Source: Acidaminococcaceae bacterium (GTDB taxonomy: Bacteria; Bacillota; Negativicutes; Acidaminococcales; Acidaminococcaceae). From it: a stretch of DNA of 5,881 bases. Shown in pieces: positions 1 to 5,881 of this stretch. The DNA lies in assembly GCA_017443165.1 (NCBI GenBank), contig JAFSOW010000041.1, positions 1-5,881 of the forward strand, given 5' to 3'. The notes under the pieces are model-generated. The model saw nothing but the letters and a program-made list of their open reading frames with translations. It was not told the DNA's origin and made no database searches. Each line of letters opens with the position of its first letter. Within the stretch, counting starts at the first letter, position 1. Made by a program: the position numbers and the translations under genes.

Positions 1-2
1 AT

Positions 3-305
3 ATGGGGGAAGATGGAAGGCGAAATCATGATAACCGTGCGTCACTTCATATAAAGCCGCCTGATGAAAATGACATGTGGCTTCCTTTTGACATCCGGCT
101 GTTGTTCGGGACTTTTGCCGATCGGGTCCGTACCGGCGGCTACGCGCACACAATCTATTTCAACATGTATAAGGCAGACGGGCTTCTGCGACGCAAATAC
201 AGGACGTTTGCCGGGATTGAAGGCTGGGGATGCCTGATCCATGAAATTGTGGAGCAGACGCTGACTTTATATTATATCAGAGAAGAAAGGCGGCCTTCAT
301 CATGA
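3..305 (+). CDS. C-terminal part of an unidentified protein, 5' end probably outside the window
   Basis: The frame is open from the left edge of the window to a TGA at 303-305, so the ATG at position 3 is probably internal: only two bases lie upstream and no ribosome binding site can be judged. The visible 100 residues have no signal peptide or membrane segment. They contain an aromatic-rich stretch (WLPFDIRLLFGTFADR, about residues 26-41) and end with YRTFAGIEGWGCLIHEIVEQ (about residues 66-85) followed by a charged tail. The final Gly-aromatic segment running into a helix with an EI pair faintly recalls the C-terminal end of nitrogenase component 1-like (NifD/NifK-type) proteins, which would suit the NifH-like gene downstream, but I cannot confirm the family. 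Its stop overlaps the start of the next gene by ATGA, so the two are probably translationally coupled. The gene call is fairly sure; the function is unknown. Confidence 0.6.
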   Translation: MGEDGRRNHDNRASLHIKPPDENDMWLPFDIRLLFGTFADRVRTGGYAHTIYFNMYKADGLLRRKYRTFAGIEGWGCLIHEIVEQTLTLYYIREERRPSS

Positions 306-1069
306 AAATCGTGTTGTGCCATCTTACCCTGAGCATGGGGCCATTGGAAGAGAACTTGAAAATTTTGGAACGCGCAGTACAGATTGCGGGTGAAGTGAAA
401 GCAGACTGGGTTATTACACCGGAAACCGCAGTGCAGGGTTATCATTTTTATAAAATTGACCCGGAACAGAAGCTGGACCCACAGCCTGCGGAATATTTAA
501 CTCCGTTGCGGAACCTGGCCAGGAAAAACCGGCAGTATCTGTTTCTGGGGACCGGAGAGTACGACGTAAAAGACAAGTGCAATTACAATACCTGCTTCGT
601 TTTCGGACCGGACGGCGAACTGGTCGGAAAGCACCGCAAAAACCACTCCCACGGATATGGCGGGGAAGGCTGGGTAACGAACACTACCGTTGCAGAACCG
701 GTACAGGTGGGAAACGTAAAAACAGGTATCATGGTCTGCTCCGATGCATGGTATATCGAATGTCCCAAACGGCTGGCGGAACAGGGCGCGCAACTGTTGG
801 TGGACATTGCCGGCTGGCCCATATCCGAAGAATGCGGAGACCCATTGCCTTCTTGGATTAAGTGTTCGGAGGAAACGGGATTGCCTATGGTTCTTTGTAA
901 TCAGACCGGGAAAACGGAATGGCTGGATTTTACAGTTGGGCAGAGTGTGTATATTGAAAACGGACAACTGAAACTGACATACAGTGGCGATGATGCGTTG
1001 CTGCTGTTTGAGTGGGATGAAAAGAAGAAGAGTGTAATTTCAGAAAGGTTTGCAGTGATTCCCTTCTGA
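302..1069 (+). CDS. Carbon-nitrogen hydrolase (nitrilase superfamily), cytoplasmic
   Basis: This 255-residue protein has the expected length and the three catalytic landmarks of the nitrilase/amidase superfamily: Glu41 in the motif TPETAVQGY, Lys113 in GKHRKNH, and the nucleophile Cys146 in GIMVCSDAW. A further Glu122 (GGEGW) lies where many family members carry a second structural or catalytic glutamate. The C-terminal NQTG motif (200-203) is also typical. Enzymes of this fold hydrolyse amides, ureides or nitriles through a thioester intermediate; the substrate here cannot be read from the sequence. There is no signal peptide, so it should act in the cytoplasm. An AGGCGG ribosome binding site at 288-293 lies 8 bases before the ATG, which overlaps the preceding stop. 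By eye, about half of its residues match the secreted hydrolase at 1986-2900, and both end in IPF. Family assignment is firm, substrate unknown. Confidence 0.93.
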   Translation: MKIVLCHLTLSMGPLEENLKILERAVQIAGEVKADWVITPETAVQGYHFYKIDPEQKLDPQPAEYLTPLRNLARKNRQYLFLGTGEYDVKDKCNYNTCFVFGPDGELVGKHRKNHSHGYGGEGWVTNTTVAEPVQVGNVKTGIMVCSDAWYIECPKRLAEQGAQLLVDIAGWPISEECGDPLPSWIKCSEETGLPMVLCNQTGKTEWLDFTVGQSVYIENGQLKLTYSGDDALLLFEWDEKKKSVISERFAVIPF

Positions 1070-1122
1070 AACATAATTCGATATGCCCTGCTAAAATAAG
1101 TAAGTTTTTAATATTAATCATT

Positions 1123-1128
1123 TATGAT
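1123..1128 (+). promoter_or_regulatory. Possible -10 element before the NifH-like gene
   Basis: The 78-base gap upstream of the NifH-like frame is strongly AT-rich and holds TATGAT, one mismatch from the TATAAT consensus, 19 bases before the ATG. It forms part of a short inverted repeat (ATCAT-TT-ATGAT, 1117-1128), and a 10-base palindrome TTAATATTAA lies at 1108-1117. No convincing -35 hexamer stands 16-18 bases upstream, and the transcript leader would be very short. This is the longest gap in the window and the most likely place for an internal promoter or operator, but the evidence is weak. Confidence 0.25.
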
Positions 1129-1132
1129 ACAG

Positions 1133-1138
1133 AAAGGA
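1133..1138 (+). promoter_or_regulatory. Ribosome binding site of the NifH-like gene
   Basis: AAAGGA lies 9 bases before the ATG at 1148; a second purine run, AGGGA (1141-1145), is too close to that ATG to be ideal. This site supports translation starting upstream of the P-loop stop codon, so the TAA at 1190-1192 interrupts a gene that was built to start at 1148. Confidence 0.6.
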
Positions 1139-1147
1139 TCAGGGACT

Positions 1148-1969
1148 ATGCTTAAAATCGCATTTTACGGAAAAGGCGGTATCGGAAAATAAACGACGGC
1201 ATCGAATGTTTCTGCTGCATTAAGTGAAATGGGCGTGAAGGTCTGCCAGATTGGCTGTGATCCGAAAAACGATTCCACCCGCCTGGTACTTGGTAAAATC
1301 TGCAAGGGAACGGTCCTGGACGCAGTACGGAATTCCGACGATGGCAGCGTTACCCTGGAAGAAATCGTACATTATGGTTATAACCATATCAAATGTATCG
1401 AAGCCGGGGGTCCGGAACCCGGTGTCGGCTGTGCCGGCAGAGGCATTATCGTTGCCCTGGAGCGGTTAAACGCGTTACATGCCAATGATGATGACGAACT
1501 GATTTTGTACGATGTATTGGGAGACGTGGTTTGCGGCGGTTTTGCCGTGCCGATCCGGGAAGGATACGCAGATGTGATTTATATTGTTACATCCGGGGAA
1601 ATGATGTCGCTGTACGCGGCGAACAATATTGCCAAAGGGATCAGGCGGTTTGCCCAGCGTGGTAAAGTACGTCTGGGCGGGCTGATCGGTAACAGCCGGA
1701 ATACACCAAAGGAAAAAGAACTGCTGGAGGCTTTTGCAAAGAAGCTGAATACAAAACTGATAGCTTTTATCCCCCGGGATCAGATTGTACAGAAAGCGGA
1801 AATCCAGCGGCAGACTGTAATTCAGTACGCACCGGACTCCAAGCAGGCACAGGTATACCGGGAACTGGCAAAATGTGTGCTTGATAATAAGGAACTGACA
1901 ATTCCCACGACCATGACGTTTGAAGAACTGGAAGCATTTATGGTGGAGATGGGTGTGGAAGAGAATTGA
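1148..1969 (+). pseudogene. nifH: NifH-like nitrogenase iron protein family reductase, interrupted by an in-frame TAA in the P-loop
   Basis: The family comprises homodimeric ATPases with a bridging [4Fe-4S] cluster that pass electrons to a NifDK-type partner. From the ATG at 1148 the frame reads MLKIAFYGKGGIGK, then TAA (1190-1192), then TTASNVSAAL and an uninterrupted remainder to the TGA at 1967-1969. The stop replaces the near-invariant Ser of GKGGIGKSTT. Numbered from 1148, conserved landmarks remain: GCDPKNDSTR (about 36-45), GGPEPGVGCAGRG with cluster ligand Cys95 and Arg98 (the ADP-ribosylation position in classical NifH), YDVLGDVVCGGF with Asp122, Asp126 and cluster ligand Cys129, and SGEMMSLYAANN. 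LGGLIGNSRNT carries Gly where classical NifH has Cys. The full frame is 273 codons, slightly shorter than classical NifH. The first downstream ATG (1229) would give 246 residues without a P-loop and lacks a good ribosome binding site. Either the gene is newly broken or the base is an error. NifH-like is certain; true nitrogenase function is not, since no partner subunits are visible. Confidence 0.9.
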
Positions 1970-1971
1970 AA

Positions 1972-1978
1972 AAGGAAG
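1972..1978 (+). promoter_or_regulatory. Ribosome binding site fixing the start of the secreted hydrolase
   Basis: AAGGAAG lies 7 bases before the ATG at 1986. It favours that start over an in-frame TTG at 1920 inside the NifH-like frame, and the product from 1986 begins with a proper signal peptide. Confidence 0.7.
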
Positions 1979-1985
1979 CATCATC

Positions 1986-2900
1986 ATGAAAGGTTTTGCT
2001 AAAAAGTTTTGTTTCCTGTTGCTTGTTATTTGTCTTACTTTGTGTTCTACAGGGTTAGCTGCAGGAGCCGGAGAAAACACTTCAAATACGGACATTTTCA
2101 AAAAGGGTAATTCTAATAAACCTATACGGATTGCTTTGTGTCATCTGGATGTAGCCCAGGGGCCCCAGGCAGAAAATATTAAAAAAATTGAAAAAGCAAT
2201 TCACATAGCCGGCCGGCATGGCGCCAACTGGATCGTTACACCGGAAACTGCCCTGCAGGGATATTATTTTTTTGTGATTGATCCGAAGCAAAAGGAAAAA
2301 ATAAAACCGCAGCCTTCTGAAGACATCGGGTCTTTAACAGAGGCGTGCAAAAAGTATGGCGCCTACTTTTTTCTGGGCGCAGGGGAATATGATAAACAGG
2401 CAGATTGTTACAGGAATTCCTGTCTGGTTTTCGGGCCAGACGGTAAACTGATGGGGCGGCACAGCAAAATGACTGCCCATGTAGGTTTTGGCGCGGAGGT
2501 GTGGTCAACGAATGATTACAAATTGAATCCTGTTACCTGCAGTGACGTGACAACAGGGATCCTGGTATGCTCTGATATCTGGTTCCCGAGTTATCCTGTT
2601 ATTCTGGCGGACAAAGGGGCGAAGATTATTATCGACATCGCTGCCTGGCCCCCTGCAGAAGAAACTGGAAATCCGCTGCCAAGCTGGGAGCTGGCATCAA
2701 GGAGGGCAAACCTTCCTGTGGTGATCTGCAACCAGACAGGCAAGCCCAGGTGGATGGACATGACACCGGGCCAGAGCGCAGTGGTTGAAAATGGAAAGGC
2801 CAGGCTCTTACACAGTGGCGAAGAGGCGGTGCTGTTGTTTGACTGGGATCCGGAGACCGGGAAGGTAGTGTCTGACAAGTTTGAGAGTATCCCATTTTAG
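1986..2900 (+). CDS. Secreted carbon-nitrogen hydrolase (nitrilase superfamily), paralogue of the hydrolase at 302-1069
   Basis: This protein has 304 residues. Residues 1-27 form a signal peptide: a basic start (MKGFAKK), a hydrophobic core and a likely signal peptidase I site near LAAGAG. Cys20 lies in LTLC, which is a poor lipobox, so a lipoprotein is unlikely. After a short polar linker, the hydrolase domain runs from about residue 46 to the end. It keeps the catalytic set Glu87 (TPETALQGY), Lys161 (RHSKMTAH) and Cys195 (GILVCSDIW), with Glu171 in GAEVW and the NQTG motif at 249-252. It aligns almost without gaps to the cytoplasmic paralogue, with about half the residues identical by eye, so the pair looks like a duplication followed by a change of compartment. 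It should act on an amide or nitrile outside the cytoplasmic membrane; the substrate is unknown. It starts 16 bases after the NifH-like stop and is probably in the same transcript. Confidence 0.92.
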   Translation: MKGFAKKFCFLLLVICLTLCSTGLAAGAGENTSNTDIFKKGNSNKPIRIALCHLDVAQGPQAENIKKIEKAIHIAGRHGANWIVTPETALQGYYFFVIDPKQKEKIKPQPSEDIGSLTEACKKYGAYFFLGAGEYDKQADCYRNSCLVFGPDGKLMGRHSKMTAHVGFGAEVWSTNDYKLNPVTCSDVTTGILVCSDIWFPSYPVILADKGAKIIIDIAAWPPAEETGNPLPSWELASRRANLPVVICNQTGKPRWMDMTPGQSAVVENGKARLLHSGEEAVLLFDWDPETGKVVSDKFESIPF

Positions 2901-2905
2901 CGTGT

Positions 2906-2910
2906 GGAGG
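2906..2910 (+). promoter_or_regulatory. Ribosome binding site fixing the start of the small secreted protein
   Basis: GGAGG lies 6 bases before the ATG at 2917. It rules out the in-frame TTG at 2881, which overlaps the preceding gene and would put twelve polar residues before the signal peptide. Confidence 0.8.
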
Positions 2911-2916
2911 AAAACA

Positions 2917-3513
2917 ATGAAGAAGATAGCGTTGTTGTTATTGGTCAGCTTATTGCTGGCACTGCAAACTTCCGTTCTGGCTGCCCGCAGGCAGGCGGAA
3001 GATGTGCCGGAGAACCCCATGGACTGGAGCATCAGCACTAAACCGCCCATGAGCGAAAAAGAAAAAGAAGCGGCCCGCTGGTCGCTGATTCTGGAAAATG
3101 ATTTAGGCTTATATGCTTACGACATGAATACCCTGGGTTATATTTCCGATAAAAACGGCAGCGTGGATACCAATCGGGTGGGTGCTGCTGTCAAGACTCT
3201 GTTTACTGATAAAATGATGTTGCAGAAACTGCAGGAACAATATGCGTCTAAACTGAAAGGCAAGGAAAAAGTGCAGTACTGCCTGTTGGATATGCAGTAC
3301 AATATGGCGGAGAAGACCTATACGGTGACGGAGATGCGGGTGTTCACCAATAAGAACCGCATCATTGAAACCAAAAAAAATAAAACCGGTTTTCTGCCGG
3401 TTCCGGAAAAATCCTTTGCTGAAGCTATGTATGAGATTTGCCAGCAGTTTGTGACAGAAACAACCGGACCGGAAGCAGGCGGGCAGAAAGCCTCGCTGTT
3501 AAGTAAAAAGTAA
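2917..3513 (+). CDS. Small secreted protein, Adhesin_E-like
   Basis: This protein has 198 residues. MKKIALLLLVSLLLALQTSV starts a clear signal peptide, with likely cleavage near VLAA (20-23). The mature part has a Pro-rich linker (about 31-44), then RWSLILENDLGLYAYDMNTL (54-73). That pattern, Trp followed by a short strand and an aromatic-Asp motif, resembles surface-adhesin E (Adhesin_E) domains, which are common small periplasmic or surface proteins in diderm bacteria. A VGAAVKTLF segment follows at 88-96. Two cysteines in the mature part (122 and 175) could form a disulfide. The C-terminal tail is Gly/Lys/Ser-rich. No catalytic motif is visible, so a binding or structural role outside the membrane is more likely than an enzyme. 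It follows the secreted hydrolase by 16 bases, so the two are probably made together and share a compartment. The family link is by motif only and is tentative. Confidence 0.85.
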   Translation: MKKIALLLLVSLLLALQTSVLAARRQAEDVPENPMDWSISTKPPMSEKEKEAARWSLILENDLGLYAYDMNTLGYISDKNGSVDTNRVGAAVKTLFTDKMMLQKLQEQYASKLKGKEKVQYCLLDMQYNMAEKTYTVTEMRVFTNKNRIIETKKNKTGFLPVPEKSFAEAMYEICQQFVTETTGPEAGGQKASLLSKK

Positions 3514-3516
3514 ATA

Positions 3517-3544
3517 CTGCAGTTTGCATAGCAAGGTACTGCAG
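3517..3544 (+). other. Imperfect hairpin in the intergenic gap
   Basis: CTGCAGT (3517-3523) can pair with ACTGCAG (3538-3544), and inside it TTGC (3524-3527) pairs with GCAA (3531-3534) around an ATA loop, leaving GGT unpaired on the 3' side. The same arms also form a direct repeat of TACTGCAG (3515-3522 and 3537-3544). No run of T follows, so it is not a typical intrinsic terminator. An RNA stability or processing element between the secreted gene and the transporter ATPase is possible. Confidence 0.4.
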
Positions 3545-3568
3545 GATTATGAAAGACAGGGGTAAAAA

Positions 3569-4411
3569 ATGCAGCAGGAGACGGTAATTCAAATTCAGAA
3601 TCTGACTATCGGTTATGAGAATAAGATTATCATCAGCGGTATCAATGCTGACATTAATGCCGGTGAACTGGTTGGCATCATCGGACGTAACGGGGCGGGT
3701 AAGAGTACGCTTCTGAAAACGATCCGGGGGCTGCTTCCTGCAAAGTCAGGAAAAGTTTTGTATTTTGACCGGCCTTTGGACTCTTACAGAGAAAAAGAGC
3801 TGGCCCGGCGTGTGGCTTACCTTCAGCAGAATGTGGAAACCGGTTTTGGTTACACGGGACTGGATATTGTGTTGACCGGACGCTACCCTTATATGAAGTG
3901 GTGGGAAAGCGAAACGGATGAGGATAAATCCCTGGCCCGGGACTGTATGTCTTATACAGGCACACTGGACCTGGCGGAACGTCCGGTGACAGAAGTTTCC
4001 GGTGGTCAGAAGCAGCGTATTCTGCTGGCGAAGGTACTGGCCCAGCAGACGCCGGTACTGTTTCTGGATGAACCGACGACCGGGCTGGACATGGTATACC
4101 GGGAAGAAATATTCAGGTTTGCCAGGGAACTGGCCAATATGGGGAAGACTATTTTGATGGTAGTCCATGAGCTGGATCTGGCTGCGGCTTATTGCAGCCG
4201 TATCTTTCTGCTGGGTGAAGGAAAACTGCTGGCCGACGGACGTCCTGATGAAGTTTTTACAGAAGAACTGCTGAGCCGTGCCTATGAAGCGGACATCACA
4301 GTAGGAAAGAATCCGAAAAGCGGCCGGCTGGAGATAACGACGCGGGAAAATCCTCAGGCAAAAGAAAAGGAAAAAGATTTATTGAAAAAAATCTGTGTGC
4401 AGGGGAGCTGA
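3569..4411 (+). CDS. ABC transporter ATP-binding protein, FecE/BtuD/HmuV-type importer ATPase
   Basis: This 280-residue ATPase has a complete set of motifs: Walker A GRNGAGKST (39-47), Q-loop YLQQ (84-87), ABC signature VSGGQ (143-147), Walker B VLFLDEP (163-169) and the switch His200. The segment VLTGRYPY (101-108) after the Q-loop and the ending FTEELLSRAYEADITV are typical of ATPases that power uptake of iron-siderophore, heme or cobalamin-like compounds with FecCD-type permeases. The charged C-terminal tail after about residue 255 is an extension. No permease or solute-binding protein gene is in the window, so its partners must be upstream or elsewhere. AGGGG (3558-3562) sits 6 bases before the ATG. 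Which ligand is imported cannot be decided. Confidence 0.93.
   Translation: MQQETVIQIQNLTIGYENKIIISGINADINAGELVGIIGRNGAGKSTLLKTIRGLLPAKSGKVLYFDRPLDSYREKELARRVAYLQQNVETGFGYTGLDIVLTGRYPYMKWWESETDEDKSLARDCMSYTGTLDLAERPVTEVSGGQKQRILLAKVLAQQTPVLFLDEPTTGLDMVYREEIFRFARELANMGKTILMVVHELDLAAAYCSRIFLLGEGKLLADGRPDEVFTEELLSRAYEADITVGKNPKSGRLEITTRENPQAKEKEKDLLKKICVQGS
4401..4407 (+). promoter_or_regulatory. Ribosome binding site for the GTG start of the ABC exporter
   Basis: AGGGGAG, inside the last codons of the ATPase gene, lies 9 bases before the GTG at 4417. With only 5 bases between the two genes, translation is probably coupled. Confidence 0.55.
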
Positions 4412-4416
4412 CCTTT

Positions 4417-5881
4417 GTGCTAAAAACATTATTTTCATATTATAAACCTTACCGGCGAACTGTTTGTGTGTTGCTGTTTCTTTCGCTTTTTTCCGCAGCG
4501 CTGGATCTGGTTTTCCCGATGCTGGTACGTCACATTATGGAGGTGGAGCTGCCGGGTAAAAATATTGACAATATTTTACGGATGATCGGTATTCTCTTCG
4601 CGTTGTACTGTGTCAGCTTTGTTTTATCTTATATTGGGCAGTATAAGGGAACCCTGATTTCTGTTCACATGGAAAATGATATGCGGCAGGATCTTTTCCG
4701 CCACCTGGAAAAGATGTCTTTCCGATTTTTTGACAATAATAAAACCGGGCAGCTGCTGTCACGCATCACCACCGATTTGACGGAGATCGGGGAACTGACG
4801 TTCAATGGGCCTAATGACGTTCTCATCTGTTCTATAACCATGTTGGGCACCATCGCCATCCTTATCTGGATGAATCCGGTGCTGGCATCATTTATTGTGT
4901 TGCTGCTTGTTGCCAAAACTGTACACACGGTCTATATTAACCGCAAAATGAAACAGCGTTTCCGGGCGAACCGCGTGTTATACGGTGATGTGTCTGCGCA
5001 GGCAGCGGAAGATTTGAGCGGAATCCGGCTGGTTAAGGCTTTTGCCTTAGAAGAGCAGGAGGCGAGCCGGTTTGCTGAGAAGTGTGATACGTATATTGCC
5101 GGCCGGCGCAAATCAACGCGCCTGGTAGCCTATTTTTCCGGCAGTGTGGCTTTTTTCAGCAACCTGATCAATGTAGTGATGCTGGGTGTAGGCGGCTGGA
5201 TGATTGCCACAGACAGGCTGAAACTCAGTGATTTTGTAGCGTTTTTGTTATACGTGAACCTCTTTATGAAACCACTGCTCCGCCTTACGGTGTTTGCAGA
5301 AATGTACCAGCGGGGCATGGCCGGGTTCTCCCGGTTTTATGAGATTATGCAGATTGAACCGGAGATTCAGGACGCTCCGGACGCTGTTGAATGTAAGGGC
5401 GTGAAAGGCGAGATTGTTTTTGATAATGTCAGTTTCAGCTACGGAAACGGAGTGGTTATTCGGAATCTGAACCTGACGGTAAAGCCCGGGGAAAAAATAG
5501 CATTTGTGGGGGAAACCGGAGCCGGAAAAACCACCATTGCCAGCCTGTTGCTACGCTTTTATGAACCTCAGCAGGGAAAGATTTTGCTGGACGGCAGAGA
5601 TATACGGGAATACACGCAGCAGTCCCTGCGCCGGTCTATCGGTCTGGTACAGCAGGATGTCTTTCTGTTTTCCGATTCTGTAAACTATAACATTTCCTAC
5701 GGAAACATTTCTGCCAGCCAGGAAGACATAAAAAAAGCAGCCCGTCTGGCTGCTGCGGAAGAGTTTATTGAAAAACTGCCGGAAAAGTATGAAACATGTA
5801 TCGGGGAACGGGGGGTAAAACTCTCCGGCGGGCAGAAACAGCGTATTGCCATTGCCAGGGTGTTTCTTGAAAACCCGCCTG
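4417..5881 (+). CDS. ABC exporter half-transporter (membrane domain fused to ATPase), 3' end cut off by the window
   Basis: A GTG start opens a frame that stays open for 488 codons to the window edge. The N-terminal half is an exporter-type membrane domain: hydrophobic segments at about residues 15-37 and 53-75, paired segments between about 135 and 175, and two more in the 235-295 region. The coupling-helix region includes FFDNNKTGQLLSRITTDL, characteristic of MsbA/LmrA-like proteins. The ATPase domain begins near residue 330, with Walker A GETGAGKTT (365-373), Q-loop VQQD (411-414) and signature LSGGQKQR (469-476). The frame ends at about ARVFLENPP, just before the expected Walker B, so roughly 90-100 residues are missing for a usual length near 580. 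It exports an unknown compound across the cytoplasmic membrane as a homodimer, or as a heterodimer if a second half-transporter follows. Translation is probably coupled to the importer-type ATPase upstream. Confidence 0.92.
   Translation, partial: MLKTLFSYYKPYRRTVCVLLFLSLFSAALDLVFPMLVRHIMEVELPGKNIDNILRMIGILFALYCVSFVLSYIGQYKGTLISVHMENDMRQDLFRHLEKMSFRFFDNNKTGQLLSRITTDLTEIGELTFNGPNDVLICSITMLGTIAILIWMNPVLASFIVLLLVAKTVHTVYINRKMKQRFRANRVLYGDVSAQAAEDLSGIRLVKAFALEEQEASRFAEKCDTYIAGRRKSTRLVAYFSGSVAFFSNLINVVMLGVGGWMIATDRLKLSDFVAFLLYVNLFMKPLLRLTVFAEMYQRGMAGFSRFYEIMQIEPEIQDAPDAVECKGVKGEIVFDNVSFSYGNGVVIRNLNLTVKPGEKIAFVGETGAGKTTIASLLLRFYEPQQGKILLDGRDIREYTQQSLRRSIGLVQQDVFLFSDSVNYNISYGNISASQEDIKKAARLAAAEEFIEKLPEKYETCIGERGVKLSGGQKQRIAIARVFLENPP

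Noticed and set aside
497..967. A 156-codon minus-strand frame opposite the first hydrolase
   Set aside because: It is a shadow of a gene with complete catalytic motifs; no independent support.
1148..1192. A 14-residue leader peptide or attenuator ending at the TAA
   Set aside because: The 14 residues are exactly the NifH N-terminus up to the P-loop lysine, and the homology continues in the same frame straight after the stop, so this is an interrupted gene and not a designed leader.
1190..1192. Selenocysteine or pyrrolysine insertion at the in-frame stop
   Set aside because: The codon is TAA, whereas those residues use TGA and TAG, and the family has serine at this position.
2031..2048. Lipobox making the second hydrolase a lipoprotein (Cys20)
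   Set aside because: The residues before Cys20 are LTL, which lack the small residue needed at -1, and a good signal peptidase I site follows.
1475..2101. A 208-codon open frame on the minus strand opposite the NifH-like gene
   Set aside because: It lies antisense to a clear NifH-family frame, its product is not protein-like in composition, and it has no recognisable domain.
3514..3568. Intrinsic terminator between the secreted protein and the ABC ATPase
   Set aside because: A hairpin is present but no T-run follows it; the sequence goes on to a purine-rich ribosome binding site.
1..5881. CRISPR array, tRNA, rRNA, insertion sequence or transposase
   Set aside because: No regularly spaced repeats, no tRNA-like folds, no terminal inverted repeats and no recombinase motifs were seen by eye on either strand.

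Overview
The window is a densely packed accessory locus. Every gene I can support reads on the + strand, with gaps of 5 to 78 bases and one 4-base ATGA overlap. Intermediate G+C, good Shine-Dalgarno sites, the NifH-like protein and the secreted small protein suggest a strict anaerobe of the Firmicutes. A diderm Negativicutes-like host is my guess, because two products carry signal peptides and one resembles the Adhesin_E family, but nothing here proves the taxon.

Layout: (1) 3-305, the C-terminal part of an unidentified protein whose 5' end probably lies outside the window; (2) 302-1069, a cytoplasmic nitrilase-superfamily carbon-nitrogen hydrolase; (3) 1070-1147, an AT-rich gap with a possible promoter and a ribosome binding site; (4) 1148-1969, a NifH-like (nitrogenase iron protein family) reading frame interrupted by an in-frame TAA at codon 15, exactly in the P-loop; (5) 1986-2900, a second hydrolase, close paralogue of the first but with a signal peptide; (6) 2917-3513, a small secreted Adhesin_E-like protein; (7) 3514-3568, a gap containing an imperfect hairpin; (8) 3569-4411, an importer-type ABC ATPase of the FecE/BtuD kind; (9) 4417-end, a half-size ABC exporter (membrane domain plus ATPase domain) cut off by the window end.

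How the genes may work together: the NifH-like reductase sits between two paralogous amidase/nitrilase-type enzymes, one predicted cytoplasmic and one exported, and is followed by a metallophore/cobamide/heme-type transport ATPase and an exporter. NifH relatives act with NifD/NifK-like partners either on N2 or on other hard-to-reduce substrates such as tetrapyrroles and thioethers. A system that imports and modifies an amide-bearing cofactor or metal complex is a reasonable hypothesis, but it is inference only. The most striking direct observation is the P-loop stop codon. As sequenced, the ATP-binding element of the NifH-like protein cannot be made by standard decoding, although the remaining frame is intact and keeps both cluster-ligand cysteines.
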